From positions 1-6,604 of the forward strand of contig JAGSPR010000373.1 in the NCBI GenBank assembly GCA_018262455.1: a stretch of 6,604 nt of DNA, in the 5' to 3' direction. Origin of the DNA: Deltaproteobacteria bacterium. Its GTDB lineage: Bacteria; Myxococcota; Polyangia; Haliangiales; Haliangiaceae. How positions within the stretch are numbered: position 1 is the stretch's first letter; every line of letters begins with the position of its first letter. Shown here in pieces: positions 1-5,991 of the stretch. The position numbers were made by a program, and so were the translations under genes. Below the pieces are notes generated by a model. That model was not told the DNA's origin and searched no databases. It was given only the letters and a program-made list of their open reading frames with translations.

Positions 1-1
1 G

Positions 2-151
2 ACCGATGCGCTGCAGAATCTGACGGAGGCGCTGCTCGCCGTGCAGCTCGTCGCGCCCGGGGTCTATGTCGCGATGCATAACCAGGTACTCCAGTTCCCG
101 GGCGTGAAGAAGGATCGGGATCGCGGCACCTTCGTCAAGGACCGGGCGTGA
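2..151 (+). CDS. C-terminal end of an unrecognised protein (partial)
   Basis: An open frame enters from the left edge, reads codons from position 2 and ends at TGA 149-151, giving the last 49 residues. The visible part has a leucine-rich helix-like stretch (LTEALLAVQLVAPG) followed by a basic, charged tail ending in FVKDRA. I do not recognise a family from so short a piece, and no function is offered. Its stop overlaps the GTG start of the following histidine kinase (GTGA, 148-151), so the two are very probably in one operon with coupled translation. An upstream signalling partner such as a response regulator would fit that position, but nothing in these 49 residues shows it. Codon use (G/C at third positions) supports this frame over the minus-strand frame covering the same bases. 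Confidence 0.6.
   Translation, partial: TDALQNLTEALLAVQLVAPGVYVAMHNQVLQFPGVKKDRDRGTFVKDRA
137..141 (+). promoter_or_regulatory. Ribosome binding site of the histidine kinase gene
   Basis: AAGGA lies six bases before the GTG at 148, inside the end of the upstream gene. It supports GTG 148 as the real start and suits reinitiation across the GTGA overlap. Confidence 0.55.
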
Positions 152-1254
152 GCCAACGAACGGCCGCCGAGCTCGCGCCGCTGATGCCAGCGCTGCTCGA
201 CGCGCTGGGTTACGCGGCCACCGGCCTGATGGTGATCGCCGATCGGAACGGCGAGCTCGAGCGCTGGTACGCGAACGAGAAGGCCGCGTCGATCCTCGGG
301 TACACGCTCGCCGAGCTCGAGCCGGTCTCGCCGGTCGAGATGATCGCCCCCGAGCAGCGGCCCGTGGTCCGTCAGCTGACGGCGAGCTTGCGGGCCGGCC
401 AGCCGGTGCCGCCCACGCTCGAGATCATCGCACTCCGCCAGGATGGCACCCAGGTCTCGATCGAGTTCTCCCTGGGCCACTTCCGGATCCCCGACGGGGT
501 CGCGTACGTGCTGGTCATGAACGATGTCGGCGCGAACCAGCCGTCGCAGCTCTCGCTGCTCGAGGCCGACCGGATCGGGCTCGTCGGGGCGCTGTCGGCC
601 GGGTTCGCGCACGAGATCAACAACCCGCTCACCTCGGTGCTGCTGAATCTGCGCTCGCTGCGCAAGCAGCTCCACGTGGGCCTCCCGGATCCGGCGCAGT
701 CGCTGCGCTGCGTCGATGACATCACGACCGGTGCCGAGCGGATCGCGAGCAACGTGCGCGCGCTCCAGACCCTCGCCACCCGAGGTGGCAGCCAGAAACT
801 CGATCTCGCGTCGGTGGTGTCCGCCGCGCTCCGACTCGCGGCTCCGACCCTGGAGCCACGCGCGCACGTGATCCGTCAGATCTCCCCGGTGCGACCGGTC
901 ACCGGCGAGGAATCGCGGATCGGCCAGGCGGTGCTGTCGATGCTGCTGTTCTCGAGCTCGGGGTTCGAGACCGAGAGCACGAGCACGAGCGCGAGCAACC
1001 GGATCATCGTGGCGGTCGAGGAGCGGGGTGGTCAGGTGATCGTCGAGGTCTCCGATAATGGACGCGAGCTGACGGTCGAGGAGGCTCGCCGAGCGTTCGA
1101 TCCGTTCTTTCGATCGAGCGCGCGTGGCGCCGGGGTCGGCGTCGGGCTCGGCGTCGCCCGATCGGTGGCCACCACGATCGGTGGCGAGGTCACGCTGGCC
1201 CCACGGCCGGGCGGCGGCGCCGTGATCACGATGCGGTTGCCGGCGACCAGCTAG
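148..1254 (+). CDS. Soluble PAS-domain sensor histidine kinase with degenerate ATP-binding motifs
   Basis: A 368-residue protein without signal peptide or membrane segment, so a cytoplasmic sensor. A PAS-like domain covers about residues 15-128 (GLMVIADRNGELERWYANE, then a strand pattern ending in YVLVMNDV). A HisKA dimerisation helix follows with the H-box AHEINNPL; His155 is the expected phospho-acceptor. The C-terminal HATPase domain (about 215-366) keeps the F-box (FDPFF, 317-321) and a G2 box (GVGLG, 331-335). The N-box reads QAVLSMLLFSSS: the usual two asparagines align with Ser264 and Phe268. The G1 box is DNGRE (303-307), with the second glycine replaced by Glu307. In this family the N-box Asn coordinates Mg-ATP, so autokinase activity may be weak or absent; it could act as a phosphatase, a heterodimer partner or a scaffold (inference). 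A Ser/Thr-rich hexamer-encoded run (residues 276-284) follows the N-box. No receiver domain is attached. The GTG start is backed by AAGGA six bases upstream and the overlap with the preceding gene. Confidence 0.9.
   Translation: MSQRTAAELAPLMPALLDALGYAATGLMVIADRNGELERWYANEKAASILGYTLAELEPVSPVEMIAPEQRPVVRQLTASLRAGQPVPPTLEIIALRQDGTQVSIEFSLGHFRIPDGVAYVLVMNDVGANQPSQLSLLEADRIGLVGALSAGFAHEINNPLTSVLLNLRSLRKQLHVGLPDPAQSLRCVDDITTGAERIASNVRALQTLATRGGSQKLDLASVVSAALRLAAPTLEPRAHVIRQISPVRPVTGEESRIGQAVLSMLLFSSSGFETESTSTSASNRIIVAVEERGGQVIVEVSDNGRELTVEEARRAFDPFFRSSARGAGVGVGLGVARSVATTIGGEVTLAPRPGGGAVITMRLPATS
975..998 (+). repeat. Imperfect hexanucleotide repeat (GAGCRM) inside the histidine kinase
   Basis: Four hexamers in tandem: GAGCAC, GAGCAC, GAGCGC, GAGCAA. 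In frame they encode the run STSTSASN just after the degenerate N-box. Changes in unit number would keep the frame, adding or removing two residues each. Confidence 0.75.
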
Positions 1255-1256
1255 CC

Positions 1257-1287
1257 CGCGGTCAGCCGCGCCTCGCGGTCAGCCGCG
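1257..1287. terminator. Duplicated 14-bp hairpin between convergent genes, possible bidirectional terminator
   Basis: CGCGGTCAGCCGCG occurs at 1257-1270 and again at 1274-1287, separated by CCT. Each copy can fold as a five-pair CGCGG/CCGCG stem with a TCAG loop on either strand. It fills the junction between the histidine kinase stop (1254) and the convergent thioesterase; the second copy contains the thioesterase stop (TCA 1279-1281 on the plus strand). There is no U-tract on either side, so a role in termination is inferred from position only. Confidence 0.45.
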
Positions 1288-1755
1288 CATCACCAGGAAG
1301 ATCGCGTGCGCGGTCGCGACCGGCCGCGCGCGATCGGCTTGCCAGGCCTCCATCCGCACGTTGGTGACGCGCCTGCCCTGCCGGGTGACGATGCTGGTCG
1401 CGTGGGTGTCCAGGGCTCCGCCCGAGCGCACGTAGTCCACCGTCACCGTGATCGTCTTGGGCAGCACGACGGTCTCGGACCGCCACAGCAGCTCGAAGAT
1501 CGCCGACGACTCGAGCAGCGCACCGAGAGTCCCGCCGTGGAGCGCTGGTAGCGATGGGTTGCCGATCAGGTGCGCGCCGAAGCGCATCGTGGTGACGAGC
1601 TCGTCCGCGACCATCGCGGCCGACAGTCCGAGGAACTTCGCATACGGCACCGCATCGATCAGGCCCTGGTAGTTGGCGTCGCGCTTGGCGTCGATCAGCC
1701 GGTCGATCAGCGATCGGCCCTCTGGCGGCGATCCGGTCGGTGGTTCATCCGTCAC
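1279..1755 (-). CDS. Hotdog-fold (PaaI-like) thioesterase, glutamate-type
   Basis: A 158-residue single hotdog domain, the usual size for PaaI/4HBT-type thioesterases, which hydrolyse acyl- or aryl-CoA thioesters in the cytoplasm. The active-site segment is IGNPSLPALHGGTLGALLES: His73-Gly-Gly opens the long central helix, and Glu82 sits where the catalytic carboxylate of this superfamily is found. Later strands TITVTVDYVRSG (101-112) and a central-sheet strand ending in AIFLVMRG complete the fold. An N-terminal extension of about 30 residues is hydrophilic and not membrane-directed. The start is GTG at 1755-1753, sharing GTGA with the stop of the other thioesterase; AGGGG about nine bases upstream is a plausible ribosome binding site. 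The two paralogous genes are translationally coupled, and a heteromeric enzyme is possible. The substrate cannot be told from sequence. Confidence 0.88.
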   Translation of the reverse strand: MTDEPPTGSPPEGRSLIDRLIDAKRDANYQGLIDAVPYAKFLGLSAAMVADELVTTMRFGAHLIGNPSLPALHGGTLGALLESSAIFELLWRSETVVLPKTITVTVDYVRSGGALDTHATSIVTRQGRRVTNVRMEAWQADRARPVATAHAIFLVMRG

Positions 1756-2225
1756 AGCGCAGGCCCCTGCTTGGTCGACAGCATGAAGGTTCCGACGGAG
1801 TGCGCGATCGGGTCATCGGGGTGATCGTGATAGGCGACCGCGCGCGTGAACGCGACGTTACGGGTCATCTTGTAACAGGTCGCGCGCGCGATCACGGCCC
1901 GACCTACCTCGGCCGGGCGCAGGTAATCGATCCGCAGATCGAGCGTCGCGATCGGGATGATGTCGACGAGCGCCGCGAACACCGCCGCCCCCGACGCGGC
2001 ATCGATCAGCGCGGTGATCGCGCCGCCGTGGATCACCCCGGTGTCGGGATTGCCGACCAGCTTGAGGTCGTAAGGGAGCTCGAAGACCGCCTCACCCGGC
2101 GCCATCTCGAGCACCCCGATCCCGAGCGCGTGGTTGTGAGGTACCCCCGCGGAGAAGTACTTCACCAGCTTCAGGCGCAGCTTGGTGTCCTCGTCGTCCG
2201 GCATGCCTGGGTCAGAACCTAGCAT
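1752..2225 (-). CDS. Hotdog-fold (PaaI-like) thioesterase, aspartate-type
   Basis: A 157-residue PaaI-family hotdog protein, first gene of a two-gene unit. The motif VGNPDTGVIHGGAITALIDA places His66-Gly-Gly at the start of the catalytic helix and Asp75 as the expected acid. ATLDLRIDYLRPAEVGRAV (94-110 region) is the typical following strand pair. It shares with its downstream neighbour the GNP-x-HGG block, the DYxR strand and overall length, so the pair probably arose by duplication, with Asp here versus Glu there. The start is uncertain. ATG at 2225 has a weak GAGTGG seven bases before it; an in-frame ATG at 2204 (Met8) lacks a properly spaced site, and the conserved region begins after it. 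The gene is transcribed divergently from rsgA across a short region. The substrate is unknown; medium- or long-chain acyl-CoA or aromatic acyl-CoA are the family's usual choices. Confidence 0.88.
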   Translation of the reverse strand: MLGSDPGMPDDEDTKLRLKLVKYFSAGVPHNHALGIGVLEMAPGEAVFELPYDLKLVGNPDTGVIHGGAITALIDAASGAAVFAALVDIIPIATLDLRIDYLRPAEVGRAVIARATCYKMTRNVAFTRAVAYHDHPDDPIAHSVGTFMLSTKQGPAL

Positions 2226-2308
2226 CGTGATACCACTCGCCGCATGGCCCGCGCGCCGCTGCCCACCTGGTACTTCGCGGTCGTCGCGCGCCGCGCGGAA
2301 CAGCGCCG
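2226..2308. promoter_or_regulatory. Divergent intergenic region between the thioesterase pair and rsgA
   Basis: These 83 bases must hold the promoter for the minus-strand thioesterases and probably that for rsgA. The only AT-richer spot is GTGATACC at 2227-2234; on the minus strand it reads GGTATCAC, and in both directions it could serve as a -10 element. No convincing -35 or operator is visible. The right-hand part is occupied by a 22-codon reading frame described separately. Confidence 0.35.
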
Positions 2309-2312
2309 ATGA
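2244..2312 (+). pseudogene. 22-codon reading frame upstream of rsgA, resembling a Nudix hydrolase N-terminus
   Basis: ATG 2244 opens a frame that ends at TGA 2310-2312, overlapping the rsgA start as ATGA. It encodes a short peptide containing PLPTWYFAVVARR. From memory, this is like the opening of many Nudix hydrolases (PLPTWYF followed by a hydrophobic strand and RRGDRFLLV). The Nudix box and everything after it is absent. It could be the remnant left when a deletion joined the start of a Nudix gene to rsgA, or a working leader peptide coupled to rsgA translation. It has no good ribosome binding site of its own. The resemblance rests on about a dozen residues, so chance is possible. Confidence 0.3.
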
Positions 2313-3343
2313 GCTTGGGCTGGGATGCTGGCTGGGAGCTCGCGCGCCGCGCCGTGGACCCCGAGGGCGTGCTCGAGCCGGTCCGGATCTCCGCCGAGCA
2401 TCGCGGCGCCTACCATGCCCTCGCAGATTCCGGGGTTGCCTGGGTCGAGGTCACCGGCAAGGCGTTCCACGCGGCGGACGACAAGCGCGCGCTCCCCACG
2501 GTCGGCGACTGGGTCCTCGTCGAGCGCTGGCGCGAGGCGGTCGCGGGGGGCGGCGCCGCCACGGTGCACCACGTGTTGCCGCGACGCACGTTCCTCGTCC
2601 GGCGCGCCGCGGGCGAGGCCACCGCACCGCAGCCGCTCGCCGCGAACGTCGACATCGGACTCGTCATGACCTCGGCGAACACGGATCTGTCCGCGCCGCG
2701 CCTCGATCGGTACGTCGGCCTGCTCCGCGATGGCGGCATCGAGCCCATCATCGTGGTCTCGAAGCTCGATCTCGCCACGGATCCCGACGCCGTGCTGGCG
2801 GCCGCCCGCGCGATCGGGCCGCGGGTCATCGCGGTCTCGGCCGTCACCGGGCTCGGGCTCGCAGACGTCCGTGCGCTCGGCGGCGCGGGGCGCACATGCG
2901 TGCTGCTGGGGTCGTCGGGCGTCGGCAAGTCCACGCTGCTCAACGCGCTGGTGGGGAGCTCGCAGGAGACCCGCGCGATCCGCGCCGACGAGCGCGGCCG
3001 CCACACCACGACGCGCCGCGAGCTGTTCGTCGCCGCCGACGGTGGGCTGTGGATCGACACGCCCGGCATGCGCGAGCTCTCGCAGTGGATCGACGATGCG
3101 GAGGACGAGGTCGCGTTCGACGACATCACGGCACTCTCGGTCGGCTGCCGGTTCCGCGACTGCCAGCACCGCGAGGAGCCCGGCTGCGCGGTGCGCGGCC
3201 ACGTCCCGGCGACGCGGCTCGCCAGCTTCCACAAGCTCGCCGCCGAGCGGCGCGCCGGCGTGGTCCGTCAAGGCACGGCGAAGAAGCTCGCCGAGACCCG
3301 CAAGGCGCGGTCGAAGAAGCCGCCGCCTGGCACCACGGACTGA
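2309..3343 (+). CDS. rsgA: Ribosome small subunit maturation GTPase RsgA (YjeQ/EngC)
   Basis: A 344-residue circularly permuted GTPase that acts late in 30S subunit assembly, with GTP hydrolysis stimulated by the 30S particle (known for the family). The N-terminal OB-fold spans about residues 25-100 (AWVEVTGKAF ... LPTVGDWVLVERW). The GTPase motifs follow in permuted order: G4 as VVSKLDL (SKLD 151-154, Ser in place of the canonical Asn, a change common in this family), G5 SAVTG (177-181), G1 GSSGVGKST (201-209), G2 HTTTRREL (232-239) and G3 DTPGMREL (250-257). The C-terminal zinc finger has the family spacing C-x4-C-x-H-x5-C at Cys280, Cys285, His287 and Cys293, followed by helices and a lysine/arginine-rich tail. 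Length and domain order are full. ATG 2309 has GGAA eight bases upstream and begins with the usual SLGWD block. The gene is preceded by an overlapping 22-codon frame. Confidence 0.97.
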   Translation: MSLGWDAGWELARRAVDPEGVLEPVRISAEHRGAYHALADSGVAWVEVTGKAFHAADDKRALPTVGDWVLVERWREAVAGGGAATVHHVLPRRTFLVRRAAGEATAPQPLAANVDIGLVMTSANTDLSAPRLDRYVGLLRDGGIEPIIVVSKLDLATDPDAVLAAARAIGPRVIAVSAVTGLGLADVRALGGAGRTCVLLGSSGVGKSTLLNALVGSSQETRAIRADERGRHTTTRRELFVAADGGLWIDTPGMRELSQWIDDAEDEVAFDDITALSVGCRFRDCQHREEPGCAVRGHVPATRLASFHKLAAERRAGVVRQGTAKKLAETRKARSKKPPPGTTD

Positions 3344-3378
3344 CGCTCACCTTCTCGCGATGTCCTGACGAGTGAGCG
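3344..3378 (+). other. Inverted repeat just after the rsgA stop codon
   Basis: CGCTCAC (3344-3350) and GTGAGCG (3372-3378) form a perfect seven-pair stem around a 21-base loop, directly after the rsgA TGA (3341-3343). There is no U-tract behind it. It may protect or terminate the rsgA transcript. It also covers the alternative GTG start (3372) of the next gene, which argues against that start being used. Confidence 0.35.
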
Positions 3379-3405
3379 GCACGCCCCTTGCTCCTCGTGC
3401 TCGTA

Positions 3406-3421
3406 GGCGCGCTCACGCGCC
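3406..3421 (+). other. Hairpin immediately before the metalloprotease ribosome binding site
   Basis: GGCGCG (3406-3411), loop CTCA, CGCGCC (3416-3421) make a perfect six-pair all-GC stem. It ends one base before AAAGGA (3423-3428), so it could influence ribosome access to the next gene or end transcription from rsgA. Neither role is shown by the sequence alone. Confidence 0.4.
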
Positions 3422-3422
3422 G

Positions 3423-3428
3423 AAAGGA
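3423..3428 (+). promoter_or_regulatory. Ribosome binding site that sets the metalloprotease start
   Basis: AAAGGA stands nine bases before GTG 3438. It is the best Shine-Dalgarno match in the window and favours GTG 3438 over the in-frame upstream GTG at 3372, which lies in a stem-loop and would add 22 basic, low-complexity residues. Confidence 0.6.
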
Positions 3429-3437
3429 CGACGAACC

Positions 3438-4250
3438 GTGCCAGATGATCACACTTGGTTCCAGATCGAGTGCCGTCGTGACGAAGACAGGGCGATCATG
3501 TCGACGATCGCCGACGACGCGCTGCGCGTCATCTCGAACAGGCTGGAGATCGATGCCGGCCGATTTCGAACTGCCCACGTGATCGTGGATGAAGGGCCGA
3601 GCTCCGTCGTCGATCGCGCGATCAGGATCTCGTCGCTTCCGCGAGACGGCTACCAGCGAGCCGACTGGCTCGAGTTGCTGTTCTCGCACGAGCTGACTCA
3701 CCTGCTGGTCCGCGACACCTGGGGCACCGGTCCCGTGTTGTGGTGGGAAGGCTTGCCGGTGCATCTCGGTGACGATCGCGTACGCACACGGCTGTTCGGC
3801 CACTCGTATCACGCGTACTGCCGCGCGCTCGACCAGCTCGATGCCTTGCTCCCGCTCGAGCCACTCCTGCAGGCCTCCACGTTCTACCGGCGACGTGCGG
3901 ACATCCGCGTCGACCTCCAGGCCGGCTCGTTCTGCGGCTTCCTGCTCGAGACCCTGGGACCGCGACGGCTTGGCGCCTTCCTCACCGACTACCGGCGACC
4001 GACCCGTGCCGATCCACGCATGCTGCTCGATCCGATCACGAAGCAGCACCTCGGTGACGACTTCGCCGGCTTGGCTGAGGGCTGGATCGGGTTCCTGCGA
4101 GCGCGGGTGCCATGCGAGCCCGAGCTCGTCGATCGACTGCGTACGCGTACGTTCGGTCTGGAGCCCGACCGGCGCGAGCACTGCGACTTCTGCTTCGCGC
4201 CGCGGAGCAGCGATCGAGCGTGTCCGTGCCCCGATGCGGGCGAACCTTGA
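3438..4250 (+). CDS. Predicted cytoplasmic zinc metalloprotease, gluzincin (peptidase MA-like) type, with C-terminal Cys cluster
   Basis: A 270-residue protein from GTG 3438. Residues 84-88 are HELTH, the zinc-binding HExxH with the catalytic Glu85. Fifteen residues further, WWEGLPVHL supplies Glu104 as the likely third zinc ligand. This HELTH ... W-x-EGL arrangement is that of the peptidase MA-like gluzincin families. The N-terminal segment HTWFQIECRRDEDRAI resembles the strand-helix opening of those proteins, supporting this start. The second half is helical, with no other recognised domain. At the end, His248-Cys249, Cys252, Cys262 and Cys264 form a C-x2-C-x9-C-x-C cluster that could hold a second metal or be redox-active. 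No signal peptide, lipobox or membrane segment is visible, unlike many relatives that are exported. Alone between rsgA and the ABC-F gene, its target is unknown. The name rests on motifs; proteolysis is inferred. Confidence 0.8.
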   Translation: MPDDHTWFQIECRRDEDRAIMSTIADDALRVISNRLEIDAGRFRTAHVIVDEGPSSVVDRAIRISSLPRDGYQRADWLELLFSHELTHLLVRDTWGTGPVLWWEGLPVHLGDDRVRTRLFGHSYHAYCRALDQLDALLPLEPLLQASTFYRRRADIRVDLQAGSFCGFLLETLGPRRLGAFLTDYRRPTRADPRMLLDPITKQHLGDDFAGLAEGWIGFLRARVPCEPELVDRLRTRTFGLEPDRREHCDFCFAPRSSDRACPCPDAGEP

Positions 4251-4268
4251 CCGGTTAGCTGGTCAGGG
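4245..4268 (+). terminator. Stem-loop at the end of the metalloprotease gene, probable terminator
   Basis: CCTTGACCGG (4245-4254), loop TTAG, CTGGTCAGGG (4259-4268) pair over ten positions with two G-U pairs. The stop codon (4248-4250) lies in the left arm. The following bases are CAAGCGGG, so there is no U-tract; termination would be of the intrinsic-without-U type or the stem may only stabilise the 3' end. Confidence 0.5.
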
Positions 4269-4326
4269 CAAGCGGGCGCATCCCCGAAGCTATCTCAGGG
4301 CTCGACCTCCGGCCCCCGCGAGGTGC

Positions 4327-4332
4327 TATAGA
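4327..4332 (+). promoter_or_regulatory. Possible -10 element of the ABC-F gene
   Basis: TATAGA in the context GCTATAGAC is the most AT-rich hexamer in the 90-base gap. Its end is eight bases before GTG 4341, so a transcript would begin at or next to the start codon. No clear -35 is seen 16-18 bases upstream (GC-rich), and no Shine-Dalgarno is properly spaced (GAGG at 4320-4323 is 17 bases away). Confidence 0.4.
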
Positions 4333-4340
4333 CCCTCCCC

Positions 4341-5962
<1,622 letters not shown>

Positions 5963-5963
<1 letters not shown>

Positions 5964-5980
5964 GCGCGCGAGATCGCGCT
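5963..5980 (+). other. Inverted repeat over the ABC-F stop and the next gene's putative -10
   Basis: AGCGCG (5963-5968), CGAGAT, CGCGCT (5975-5980) form a six-pair inverted repeat in the 28-base gap. The left arm starts in the ABC-F stop codon and the right arm enters the TATGGT element. It may be a terminator-like stem or an operator for the kinase gene; there is no U-tract. Confidence 0.35.
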
Positions 5981-5985
5981 ATGGT
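5980..5985 (+). promoter_or_regulatory. Possible -10 element of the Ser/Thr kinase gene
   Basis: TATGGT in the context GCTATGGTC ends six bases before GTG 5992. The layout parallels GCTATAGAC before the ABC-F gene. No Shine-Dalgarno precedes GTG 5992. A -35 would fall within the end of the ABC-F gene and is not recognisable. Confidence 0.3.
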
Positions 5986-5991
5986 CGGCGC

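Noticed and set aside
64..867. A 267-codon minus-strand frame opposite the histidine kinase
   Set aside because: It covers the PAS and H-box coding region and has a biased Arg/Glu-rich composition without recognisable domains.
2759..2773. SKLD instead of NKxD in the RsgA G4 motif as a sign of altered nucleotide specificity
   Set aside because: Ser or Thr at this position is frequent among RsgA proteins, and every other GTPase motif and the zinc finger are normal.
2182..3375. A 397-codon plus-strand frame covering rsgA in another frame
   Set aside because: The translation is low-complexity Arg/Gly/Pro, typical of an out-of-frame reading of GC-rich coding sequence.
3372..3437. Upstream GTG start for the metalloprotease (22 extra residues)
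   Set aside because: The extension is basic low-complexity sequence, the codon lies in a stem-loop, and it lacks a ribosome binding site, whereas GTG 3438 has AAAGGA nine bases before it.
4140..4151. Perfect 12-bp palindrome CGTACGCGTACG
   Set aside because: It lies inside the metalloprotease coding region, encoding Arg-Thr-Arg-Thr, with no second copy seen; chance in GC-rich DNA is a sufficient explanation.
3126..4181. A 351-codon minus-strand open frame across rsgA and the metalloprotease
   Set aside because: It crosses two plus-strand genes with clear motifs, including the RsgA zinc finger and HELTH, and shows no domain of its own.
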